A program made the position numbers and the translations under genes. A DNA stretch of 42,490 bases from Candidatus Bathyarchaeota archaeon (GTDB lineage: Archaea; Thermoproteota; Bathyarchaeia; Bathyarchaeales; Bathycorpusculaceae): NCBI GenBank assembly GCA_003133625.1, contig PKYH01000109.1, positions 1 to 42,490 on the forward strand, read 5' to 3'. Under the pieces are notes generated by a model, which saw only the letters and a list, made by a program, of their open reading frames with translations, was not told the DNA's origin and searched no databases. Positions within the stretch are counted from its first letter, which is position 1; each line of letters opens with the position of its first letter. Below are positions 32,560 through 39,645 of the stretch, piece after piece.

Positions 32560-32690
32560 AGTGATAATTACAAATCACAAACACATCACAATCCTGTGAC
32601 GTCAAGTGATTTTAGGGATAAACCACCGTGATCTTAACGTGATAGGTGACATCACGGACGTTTTCACAATCACACTCGTTATGGCATAAG
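32560..32690. repeat. GTGA/TCAC repeat cluster, left copy
   Basis: About ten GTGA or TCAC motifs crowd into 130 bases: GTGAT at 32561, AATCACAAACACATCACAAT at 32574-32593, TGTGACGTCA at 32595-32604, GTGAT at 32605, 32626 and 32639, GTGACATCAC at 32647-32656, and TCACAATCACAC after 32665. Both orientations occur and the pattern is not periodic. The rest of the gap (32691-33027) is A/T-rich with a small inverted repeat, ATACA-aaag-TGTAT, at 33003-33016 just before the next gene. Binding sites for an element-encoded protein, or an iteron-type region, are the likely meaning. Confidence 0.6.
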
Positions 32691-33027
32691 AAAAAGTTAC
32701 GGGAAGCTTGGAAAAGAAGGAGTGGCAAAAAGTTATTTGTATTGCTTGTAATTTATCAAAAAAGGAGGAGATAGCCTAGTAAGCATTTTCCGAAGGTGCA
32801 ATTTTATATAAAGTTCAGAAGAAAGTGTGTGCGGAATAATCAATAATTTAGGCTTTTATGTGTTAACTATACTCAATTTTCCTCTAAATCACAAAAGGCA
32901 TTTGTTTTTGCTTTATTTTCCTGTTTCGCCGCTTTTTTGGCTGTATAAATAGCAAGCTAATAGTATTTTTCGTTTGGATAAAACTTAAAAGGCTGACTCA
33001 GTATACAAAAGTGTATCCATTTGAATC

Positions 33028-33525
33028 ATGGAAGGAGAGAGCGATTTGAAGCTTAAAGACGGCGTTCAAGCATGGTTAAACGGAGCATTAAATGACCCAA
33101 TAGTGAAAATACTCGCTAAAAACAGTCAATTAACGAAAACCCAGCTTGAAACACTGCTAATAGACGTTTTGGCTGAAAATATTTCAGGCAAACAGTTAAA
33201 ATACGATGAAAAAGCCGCATTAAGGCTAACTAAGGCTAAAATAAGCCGTGGATCCTTTAATAGGACGTTAAAGCAGTCCAAAGAAAACGTCATAAAATCG
33301 ATTTATACAGTGCTACTTTTAGGGTATTTAGGGGTGTTTGATAGCACAACTCTTGACCCGTATCTCGAAATAGCCAATAAACTGCACGAATATGTCGATG
33401 CACACCAAGACATACCTGACAAGGAAGAGGAACTAAAAGACCACCTAAAAGTCATAGAAATCATACGTGAAGAGCTTGAAACAAGCCTAAAACGGCTTTC
33501 TAGTCCATCAGAAGAGCCCTTGTGA
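33028..33525 (+). CDS. Hypothetical helical protein between repeat clusters
   Basis: 165 residues, all-alpha by pattern, no membrane part. Segments AQLTKTQLETLLIDVLAENI-like (seen as LTKTQLETLLIDVLAENISG), RLTKAKISRGSFNRTLKQSK and VIKSIYTVLLLGYLGVFDS follow each other; the middle one looks like a helix-turn-helix (SRGSFNRTLKQS as the recognition helix). The C-terminal helix is acidic. Dense GTGA/TCAC motifs lie on both sides, and the palindrome TTGTGACGTCACAA spans its stop codon. A DNA-binding regulator, or replication/partition protein, that binds these repeats is the natural inference; I do not know the family. Confidence 0.55.
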   Translation: MEGESDLKLKDGVQAWLNGALNDPIVKILAKNSQLTKTQLETLLIDVLAENISGKQLKYDEKAALRLTKAKISRGSFNRTLKQSKENVIKSIYTVLLLGYLGVFDSTTLDPYLEIANKLHEYVDAHQDIPDKEEELKDHLKVIEIIREELETSLKRLSSPSEEPL

Positions 33526-33800
33526 CGTCACAAATCACAGGATAAAGCAACAATTTTTAACTGAAAATAGGACGCTAAAGGACTCATATCACAAGTGCAA
33601 ATATCAAGCTTTAAATGGCAAAATAGGCTTAAATTAGAGGGCTTTATCAGGGTTCAGGATAGGCAACAGGCAAAAGAAATTATTGTGATGTGTGATATCA
33701 TAGTGAACATGCGTAAATATCACCGCAAACCTTAAAAAGTCCATGGTAAACTGTGATGTGTGATGCAACCGATTAAATCACGCTTAAATCACAGGGGTGG
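33520..33800. repeat. GTGA/TCAC repeat cluster, right copy
   Basis: A perfect 14-bp palindrome TTGTGACGTCACAA (33520-33533) shares TGTGACGTCA with the left cluster. Two further copies of TGTGATGTGTGAT occur (about 33684 and 33752), with ATCACA or AATCAC single sites at 33534, 33587, 33776 and 33786. The cluster fills the gap between the helical-protein gene and the wHTH/coiled-coil gene. No coding frame of note lies in it. Confidence 0.65.
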
Positions 33801-33839
33801 AAAAGCACGGTTGACTTTGCACCGGTACTCTTAGGCGTT

Positions 33840-34523
33840 TTGCTGGCTACGACAGTAGCAGCATCAGTCGAGTATTATAGGCAAATACGTAAGGCACAAA
33901 AAGAATACGAGAAAGCCAAAGATGTTATCGAAGATATTGTACTCAGTTTTAATCGAGAACTCAAGCGTGAAGCCGACAGATTAGAATTAATCGCATACAA
34001 AGTGGAGGGAAACTCAGCTAAAGCTGATACAAGCCTTAGAAAGATAGACAATGTGGAAAAGAAGATGGCGCCCTTAGAGAATCAATTCGGAGCTGTTTCA
34101 CAAAACAACGCCAACATTCTATCAGGATTAACAGGTTTGGAATCGAAAATCAAAGACATCGAAGCGTCTCAGGAGACGTTAAGGCTAAAAATTGCAGGTT
34201 TCGAAGAACAAATCCAAAAGTTTACAGTTGCTCCCGAAATTAAAAGCGAACCCGTTGTACCCATCAGACGTGACAAAGCAATGGCTGCATTAACAGATAC
34301 AGAAATCGCAGTGCTGGAAATGTTGTCTTCAGAAGGCCCCAAGACAGCGCCGAAAATCAAAGACAGAGTACAACTTAGCAGAGAACACACAGCAAGACTA
34401 ATGAAGAAACTCTATGAAGAAGGCTATCTAGAAAGGGAAGTAGGCAAAATACCATTCAGATACAGTATCAAAAAAGAGATGGAAAAACTACTAAAGAAAA
34501 CCGAAAACAGCCAACAAACTTAA
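33840..34523 (+). CDS. Membrane-anchored coiled-coil protein with C-terminal winged helix
   Basis: From the TTG at 33840 the protein has a short hydrophobic start, a long coiled coil (residues ~20-130: YYRQIRKAQKEYEKAKDVIE and later LESKIKDIEASQETLRLKI) and a C-terminal winged helix (TDTEIAVLEMLSSEGPKTAP, then QLSREHTARLMKKLYEEGYL). Upstream of the TTG the same frame reads VDFAPVLLGVLLATTVAASV, which would complete a transmembrane helix, but no usual start codon lies there, so the real start is unsure. A membrane-tethered DNA-binding protein is implied. It could anchor or sense; the neighbouring repeats may be its targets. Confidence 0.65.
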   Translation: MLATTVAASVEYYRQIRKAQKEYEKAKDVIEDIVLSFNRELKREADRLELIAYKVEGNSAKADTSLRKIDNVEKKMAPLENQFGAVSQNNANILSGLTGLESKIKDIEASQETLRLKIAGFEEQIQKFTVAPEIKSEPVVPIRRDKAMAALTDTEIAVLEMLSSEGPKTAPKIKDRVQLSREHTARLMKKLYEEGYLEREVGKIPFRYSIKKEMEKLLKKTENSQQT

Positions 34524-34525
34524 GT

Positions 34526-34747
34526 CTACAAAGAAGGCGTCTCTTGCCCACTCAACCGTTTAAGACGCTCATCCATCTGCGTAAGTTTCGGTGAATCAGG
34601 AAGCCCATAGTCAACCCTGTTATGCTTGTCTAGGTACTCTGGATAATGCGTTACCTTGATTGGAACAGCAAACTTGATCTTTGGCTCTGAAATGAGCAAA
34701 GCTTCGCCGACATCAAGCATTTTTATTTCTGTTTCACTGTACTCCAT
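34526..34747 (-). CDS. HerA C-terminal part, displaced into another frame
   Basis: The 73 residues MEYSETEIKMLDVGEALLIS followed by FAVPIKVTHYPEYL are what normally follows the ENTR segment in archaeal HerA-like ATPases. Here they lie in the -1 frame relative to herA, overlapping its last 25 bases. An ATG allows separate translation. Either the gene is split into two chains, or a frameshift (natural, recoded or a sequencing error) has cut it. This part forms the C-terminal brace of the hexamer subunit in HerA. Confidence 0.65.
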   Translation of the reverse strand: MEYSETEIKMLDVGEALLISEPKIKFAVPIKVTHYPEYLDKHNRVDYGLPDSPKLTQMDERLKRLSGQETPSL

Positions 34748-36054
34748 GTACGGGTATTTTCAGTCAAGTAAAGTCTATCCTTCTTCAACTCCGTTTTCAT
34801 TATCACTTTAGTCCACAATTCAGCAAACACGTCAAAGTTAATCCTTGAAGGCCTTGGAGTTACAGCGTTAAGCCCAACCCTATACTTGCGGTATGTAAGG
34901 GCAATGTCAGAAAAAATTGTCCGTGGCTTATTCGGATCAAGAAACTCGTGTGCTTCCTCAAGGGTTATTAGCAACGTAGGAAGCTTTCGCCATTCCTCAA
35001 AGTTATCTTCCCACATACGCTTAAAATGTTCAGGTACTGCTGATGCAGATAAACAAACGATTCGGTTTTGATCTTCCGAACGAAGCCCGGAAATGTCGAT
35101 TAAGCAGGTTATGCCTTTGCATATATTCTGAAGGACACTTTCAACAAAACTGTAATTAGAAGCTGGGAATAGGTCACTTGATAGGGACGAGAGCTTTTGC
35201 ATTAACGCTTCAACAACAACTTTTTGCGCTCGGACACCGACGTTTCCCTCATTATGATACAGTTCTCTGGCACTTTGAATCCAGTCAGCTCCAAAATGCC
35301 TATACAAGGCCCATGCAAGCCGTTTTTGTGGAGGTTGAATATCAGGGAATATAGTTTCGAGTTTGCCAGGGAGTATAGTGCTTAAGCCTACAGCCATTTT
35401 TCCATCCTGAGCTGAGTAGAATTGGACTTTGCTGTGGAATAATGGGTGATCTTTTAGACCTCTTTGTGTTTTAATTTCTTTTCCCTCTAGAAGTTGCCCG
35501 GCAAAGTCGTAAATTAGAGCCACAGTTCTTGGACTGTTATCGATTAGTTGAGCATTTATGATTAATTCGGTGTTTGTTTTTCCAGAGCCGGTCATGCCGA
35601 ACATGCCCATCATTCTGGGTATAGCTTCAATGTTTATGCCTACTGAGCTTAGGATGTGGTCTTCTGAACGCAAGCACCCAATTTCAAGTTCGCCTGAGAG
35701 CTTTAATATAGAGCAGTCTTCGTCTGTTGCAGCATATACTCTGTCACGGTAGTTTGGGTTAAATGTTGGTGAATGCAGTGTATCGCCTCTTTTTTCTAAA
35801 AACAGGATCGCTTCCACACTTCTGTAAGCTGAATATGGTCCAAATGCCTCTTTGCCTTCTGCCTCACGCAACTGTTCTATTGTTTCAAGGGTTGAACTGC
35901 TTTCAGAATTAACGACCCGGGCATAAAAGTTTCTTTCGCCAGAGTCAATGCGCACTATTTGACCAAACGATAATCCGATGTTTTTGCTGACTAGAAATGA
36001 AACTGAATCGCCCTTTGTTCCGCAAACAAATCCTATTGAATCAGTATTGGTCAT
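34723..36054 (-). CDS. herA: HerA-like DNA translocase ATPase (main frame)
   Basis: The HAS-barrel N-terminus (VSFLVSKNIGLSFGQIVRID) is followed by the RecA/FtsK-type ATPase: Walker A MFGMTGSGKTNTEL, a DIS segment ITCLIDISGLRSEDQ, Walker B LLITLEEAHEFLDP and DIALTYRKYRVGL (arginine-finger region). HerA pumps DNA and works with the NurA nuclease in DNA end resection or repair, or in defence. The ATG at 36054 has GGGAG eight bases before it and overlaps the 3' end of nurA by 14 bases. The frame ends early at TWSTVKQK; its normal ending is in the ORF behind it. Confidence 0.85.
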   Translation of the reverse strand: MTNTDSIGFVCGTKGDSVSFLVSKNIGLSFGQIVRIDSGERNFYARVVNSESSSTLETIEQLREAEGKEAFGPYSAYRSVEAILFLEKRGDTLHSPTFNPNYRDRVYAATDEDCSILKLSGELEIGCLRSEDHILSSVGINIEAIPRMMGMFGMTGSGKTNTELIINAQLIDNSPRTVALIYDFAGQLLEGKEIKTQRGLKDHPLFHSKVQFYSAQDGKMAVGLSTILPGKLETIFPDIQPPQKRLAWALYRHFGADWIQSARELYHNEGNVGVRAQKVVVEALMQKLSSLSSDLFPASNYSFVESVLQNICKGITCLIDISGLRSEDQNRIVCLSASAVPEHFKRMWEDNFEEWRKLPTLLITLEEAHEFLDPNKPRTIFSDIALTYRKYRVGLNAVTPRPSRINFDVFAELWTKVIMKTELKKDRLYLTENTRTWSTVKQK

Positions 36055-37060
36055 CCTTCCACTCCCATTCAAACGCGTGTTTTACTCCATGAATCTCATC
36101 TGCAAAACTGCATGAACGCTCTTCTCTTCTCAGAGCTTCAAGCAACCCTACTTCATTTAGTTTATCTTCAATCTTGTCGTAATAAGAAAACAGCATAGAA
36201 TTTGAAGGGGCCGAGAATTCGTGTGCCAAGTAGAGGCTTATTGGATAACCTATACACCGAGGATCCTCGCAGACGCTGGTTAAGGGTGAAAGTAACTCAG
36301 CAATATCTTGTTGGGTAAGGTAATCCATTATATCGCAACGGAAAACATGCTGGCTTTCAGCGCATAGCTTTACAATAGCGATATCTCCATACAAGCTTCT
36401 GTCTTTGTCTGCCTTCCGCACGGGATAATAAACCCAGATTGGATGAGAGGTCATGGTGTACGTAGTAGCGACTAAGTCTCTGCCTTTCTCATCATGCATT
36501 GAAGGAGAATTCTTGCTTATCGCTAAAAGTCTAACACCATTTTTCTCGCATTCCTCATAAAGAGATACTCTAAACTTTCGTTCACCACCAAAGTAGCCAC
36601 CACCATCTAGAAGAAGGTACATACTACGTACATCCCCATGTACGTGGTAAGGCTTACTTAGTTGTTCTTTAAGCATTTGTAGAGCAACTTGGCTTTCTAA
36701 TTCAATCCTAAAGTCCTGCAGGTAACTCCTACGTACATGCGAGTCTCCTACAACAGTGCAAATTCTCTCTGAATAGCTCCAATCAACTGTGCGCTCTCTA
36801 ACTGAAGCATATGAGGCACGCATTAAATATATGCCCCAATTATTTGCTCGCTTTAAAGTACGGGTAGAACAGTCAATAGCAATAAAACTGCCCATGTACG
36901 TAGTAACTTTCTTCAGAGGCCTCATTAGAGAAGCATCAGGTTTTACCGTTATTAATGGTTCTTCTTTTACTTGACTTCCAAGAGCTATTCTGCCTTTATC
37001 AATATAGAATTTAAGTTTATGTTCCATTTCAGCGAAGTCTACTTCAATACTCTTATCCAA
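36041..37060 (-). CDS. nurA: NurA-domain nuclease
   Basis: NurA landmarks are seen: SFIAIDCSTRTLKRA with the first catalytic Asp, a long helical insert, MYLLLDGGGYFGGERK with the second acidic site, and LLAISKNSPSMHDEKG (the conserved K-x-S/N). The protein of 339 residues overlaps herA (GGA TGA type), as in the usual NurA-HerA operon. The start is probably the TTG at 37060, behind AGGTAG and a palindrome AGTGTACACT (37060-37069), with an ATG at 37027 as the alternative. NurA degrades DNA 5'-3' with the HerA motor. The coding sequence carries a repeated 12-bp motif, listed separately. Confidence 0.8.
   Translation of the reverse strand: MDKSIEVDFAEMEHKLKFYIDKGRIALGSQVKEEPLITVKPDASLMRPLKKVTTYMGSFIAIDCSTRTLKRANNWGIYLMRASYASVRERTVDWSYSERICTVVGDSHVRRSYLQDFRIELESQVALQMLKEQLSKPYHVHGDVRSMYLLLDGGGYFGGERKFRVSLYEECEKNGVRLLAISKNSPSMHDEKGRDLVATTYTMTSHPIWVYYPVRKADKDRSLYGDIAIVKLCAESQHVFRCDIMDYLTQQDIAELLSPLTSVCEDPRCIGYPISLYLAHEFSAPSNSMLFSYYDKIEDKLNEVGLLEALRREERSCSFADEIHGVKHAFEWEWKDDQY
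36457..36905. repeat. Five copies of a 10-12 bp ACGTACAT motif inside nurA
   Basis: Copies related to TACTACGTACAT / ATGTACGTAGTA occur at 36457-36467, 36622-36633, 36638-36649, 36729-36738 and 36894-36905. The second and third face each other with four C residues between. They encode different peptides (TTYT, RSMY, YHVH, HVRR, TTYM), so repetition is not due to protein repeats. Single-mismatch or exact copies also stand at 20308-20319 (nadK) and 21724-21735 (aminotransferase). Confidence 0.6.
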
Positions 37061-37144
37061 GTGTACACTACCTAAGCGCTCGCGGAATTAATCCTTAGTC
37101 ATACTAAATTTAGTTTTATGCTTTGCGTCACTTAGCTGCTCAAG

Positions 37145-37573
37145 TTACTTTATGCGTTGCTTTATAGTCGCTTGAGAAATGTTTGCAGTTTTATACTTCA
37201 AATTGTTTTGTCCACCAATCCTTAAAAGCATACCTTTGCCTGCCATCCTTGAAAGATAAGTGGAAACTGTACTAAGGCTAATTGGCTCTTTAAGTTCCTG
37301 CTCATAAATCGACTGAATATCCTTTGAAGAAAACCAAATTAACGGAAAACTTCTCTGAATCACTAACTGAACTTTTTCAAAGCGCGAAAGGACGCGATTT
37401 GGTAAAGAAGCCCCTGTACCTAAAGTTGGACCCTCACCCGGTACACCACCTAACAATTCTACAAGATCCAAGAGGCGTAGAGCTTTATCACGGGTTACCT
37501 GACCCTCAAAAGCAATAGTATATCGATTACCATCGCTATCGAACAGCTCAACGCGTATTTTACGAGCTGGCAT
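37145..37573 (-). CDS. Winged-helix DNA-binding protein, first gene of the nurA-herA operon
   Basis: Starting with ATG 37573 (MPARKIRVELFDSDGNRYTI) the protein has a short beta domain, a Gly-rich linker, and a wHTH from about residue 70: FEKVQLVIQRSFPLIWFSSK, then YEQELKEPISLSTVSTYLSR (recognition helix) and a wing with RIGGQNNLKYKT. I do not know its family name, although it is of archaeal-plasmid character. The nurA start is 85 bases downstream with palindromes (CTAAATTTAG at 37104-37113 and AGTGTACACT), so nurA may have its own promoter. The gene faces the origin region with its TTCAC/GTGAA sites, which could be its operator. Confidence 0.65.
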   Translation of the reverse strand: MPARKIRVELFDSDGNRYTIAFEGQVTRDKALRLLDLVELLGGVPGEGPTLGTGASLPNRVLSRFEKVQLVIQRSFPLIWFSSKDIQSIYEQELKEPISLSTVSTYLSRMAGKGMLLRIGGQNNLKYKTANISQATIKQRIK

Positions 37574-37611
37574 TAGGTGCACACCTCAAGGGTTGTTCAC
37601 AAGCTTTACAC

Positions 37612-37923
37612 TTCACAACTTATAGCTGTTATGGTGAAACAAAGGAATTAAAAAAGGCAATATCAAGCTTGTAAATTAAAAAACGATTAAAAACACAGTT
37701 TATTTACAATAACCAGCTTCACGCTAAAGTGAAACAGCTAAAAAAATTTAGTTATGGCTTTGTTTTACTTTTCCAGTAGAAGTGAAGGGGTGCCTTATTC
37801 ACAGGGAAAGGACAGGAAAAGGGTAATTTATATGAAAAGAGACTTGAGAAAGCAACAATTTTAATGCTATTTCACACGGATTCACAGTTTTGTGAACTTA
37901 AAATAGGAAAGCTTTAGCGTGAA
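37612..37923. promoter_or_regulatory. TTCAC/GTGAA operator-like cluster
   Basis: Two inverted repeats of identical geometry, TTCAC-N6-GTGAA, lie at 37718-37733 and 37881-37896. Single TTCAC or GTGAA half-sites stand at 37612, 37634, 37871 and 37919. A dimeric regulator is the likely reader, most naturally the wHTH protein whose gene starts at 37573. They also resemble the TCACA/TGTGA sites of the 32.6-33.8 kb clusters. Confidence 0.55.
37771..37793 (+). promoter_or_regulatory. ORB-like initiator binding site 1
   Basis: The 23-bp site begins TTCCAGTAGAA and ends GAAGGGGTGC. It resembles archaeal origin recognition boxes (TTCCAGTGGAAAC... GGGGT). It differs from site 2 by few bases, mostly in the middle. 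Confidence 0.65.
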
Positions 37924-38028
37924 ATTCTGAAAATATACTTTGCTCAGAATTTAATTAGGTTACGGGTTAAAACAACTTAACTACCGCTTTTAAAAAGTTA
38001 ATTTACCATGGGAAAAATACTTGGAGGG

Positions 38029-38051
38029 GCACCCCTATGTTTCCTCTCGAA
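38029..38051 (-). promoter_or_regulatory. ORB-like initiator binding site 2, inverted
   Basis: Reading GCACCCCTATGTTTCC on the plus strand and ending TCTCGAA, this is the reverse complement of the site at 38215 with 19 of 23 identical positions. Its opposite orientation to the other two across the A/T-rich stretch is typical of archaeal origins. Confidence 0.6.
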
Positions 38052-38214
38052 GTCTTCAGGCTAAAAAGAAGCTAGGAAAGCTTGAAAAAATATTTGCAAG
38101 CTGTTTATCTAAAATCTTTGATAGTAATTATTAATATATAAAATTACTTCTTACCTATCAGAGTATATTTACATTAATATAATTAAAGTCGTTTTCTCCT
38201 TAATAAGATTTTTT

Positions 38215-38237
38215 TTCCAGTAGAAACATTGGGGTGC
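38215..38237 (+). promoter_or_regulatory. ORB-like initiator binding site 3
   Basis: Begins TTCCAGTAGAAAC and ends TTGGGGTGC, the best match to the archaeal ORB consensus in the window. A weaker relative (TTCCACACGAAAT to GGTGGTGC, 38337-38360) lies just before the cdc6 start and is less certain. Confidence 0.7.
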
Positions 38238-38385
38238 GTCTTGCTCTCATTTTGTTTAGTTGTTATCGAGTGTTTCCATCTTTTTTTAGGATTATTGTGT
38301 TCCAAGACCAGTTTTTTGTACTACATACTTTATCTGTTCCACACGAAATAACGGTGGTGCCGCTGAAAAATGTGGGGTTGGGTAA

Positions 38386-39618
38386 ATGGGAAATCCAAGC
38401 GTATTAGATGACGTATTCGACAATTTCATTAATGGAGTTCGATTGTTTAAGGATAGAGAAGTTCTGAGGCATGATTATCTTCCTGAAAAATTACCCCACA
38501 GAGAAGAACAAATAAGATTATTAGGACAAACTGTTGCGCCAGTCCTGAAGGATGCAAGATGTTCTAACATTTTTATTTATGGACAAACCGGAACCGGAAA
38601 AACAGCAGTAACAAAATACGTGTTGAGCCATCTAGAATCTAAGGCGAAAGAATATGGTGCATCAGTAAAATTTTGTTACATAAATTGCCGAATGACTGGT
38701 TCGGAATACCGCGTTTTCGCAAATCTAAGCCAAAACCTTGGTGTGGCTATACCTTTTACAGGTTTGTCTGTTGGTGAAGTTTTTGATAGGTTTAGAGCAG
38801 GTTTAGATTCTTCCAGAATAATTTTTATCATAGTTCTCGATGAAATTGATGCTTTGATTAAAGACCGAGGAGACGCTTTTATGTATGAGCTAACAAGGAT
38901 AAATGAAACTCTACATAAGAGCAAGGTTTCGATAATCGGCATATCAAACGACCTTCGATTGAAGGAATTTTTGGATCCTAGAGTTTTTAGTTCTCTTAGC
39001 GAGGAAGAACTGGTTTTTAGGCCGTACGATGCTGGCGAACTTCGAAACATTCTTCTTGAACGATCAAAATTATCCTTTCAAGAGGGCGTTTTGTCTGATT
39101 CAGCATTAAGTATTTGTTCAGCTTTGGCTGCTGCTGAGCATGGGGATGCGAGACGAGCTCTGGATTTGTTGCGTGTTGCCGGAGAAGTTGCTGAGCGCCA
39201 AGGCGCTAAGGTAATTACGGAAGAGCATGTGCGCCAGGCGGAGAAGAATATTGAGCATAACCGAGTGGTTGAAGCTCTCAAAAATTTAACGCTACATTCC
39301 ACATTAGTACTTCTCAGCGTTTACCACTTGAACAAGTCAAGTGCTACTACAGGTGAAATATACGATGTTTACAACGAACTTTGTGGCGAATTGGGTGCTG
39401 GGCTTCTGACACAACGCCGTTTAGGCACTTTAGTTAATGAGCTTGATTCCATGGGTCTTGTAAATGCGAAAGTTGTAAGTATGGGTCGGTATGGTAGAAC
39501 GAAAAAAATCAGGCTTGAAATTTCCCGAAGCCTTATTAAGGATGTATTTGGCGGTGATAGCCGATTTGGTCGTTTAATCGACTATTCTCCGCAAGTTTCT
39601 CATAAGGGTTCAAAATGA
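38386..39618 (+). CDS. cdc6: Orc1/Cdc6 replication initiator
   Basis: An AAA+ initiator of usual length (410): Walker A IFIYGQTGTGKTAVTKYVL, Walker B IFIIVLDEIDALIKD, sensor 1 IIGISNDLRLKEFLDPRV, the sensor-2 region HGDARRALDLLRVAG, and a C-terminal winged helix (LLTQRRLGTLVNELDSMGLV). It binds ORB sites and recruits MCM. It starts with ATG at 38386 directly behind the ORB-containing interval. It is convergent with the polymerase small-subunit gene. Confidence 0.93.
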   Translation: MGNPSVLDDVFDNFINGVRLFKDREVLRHDYLPEKLPHREEQIRLLGQTVAPVLKDARCSNIFIYGQTGTGKTAVTKYVLSHLESKAKEYGASVKFCYINCRMTGSEYRVFANLSQNLGVAIPFTGLSVGEVFDRFRAGLDSSRIIFIIVLDEIDALIKDRGDAFMYELTRINETLHKSKVSIIGISNDLRLKEFLDPRVFSSLSEEELVFRPYDAGELRNILLERSKLSFQEGVLSDSALSICSALAAAEHGDARRALDLLRVAGEVAERQGAKVITEEHVRQAEKNIEHNRVVEALKNLTLHSTLVLLSVYHLNKSSATTGEIYDVYNELCGELGAGLLTQRRLGTLVNELDSMGLVNAKVVSMGRYGRTKKIRLEISRSLIKDVFGGDSRFGRLIDYSPQVSHKGSK

Positions 39619-39645
39619 TGCTAGCTGAAACCTGCTGGAAAAGCT

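Larger units (their letters stand above)
37583..38385. other. Candidate replication origin (ORB-bearing A/T-rich region)
   Basis: 800 bp with no gene, strongly A/T-rich (for example 38085-38215), immediately upstream of orc1/cdc6. At least three ORB-like repeats with the TTCCAGTAGAA core and GGGGTGC end surround an A/T-rich stretch that would suit duplex unwinding, two in one direction (37771, 38215) and one reversed (38029). Archaeal origins commonly lie beside the initiator gene and use this motif. This makes oriC the best explanation. Confidence 0.7.

Noticed and set aside
32560-33800. CRISPR array as explanation of the repeats.
   Set aside because: Motifs are short, bidirectional and irregularly spaced, without direct repeats and equal-length spacers, and no cas genes are near.
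3507-38316. The 15-mer CCAAGACCAGTTTTT occurs in the MITE (3507) and near the origin (38302).
   Set aside because: One chance match of this length is expected in a window of this size, and the flanks differ.
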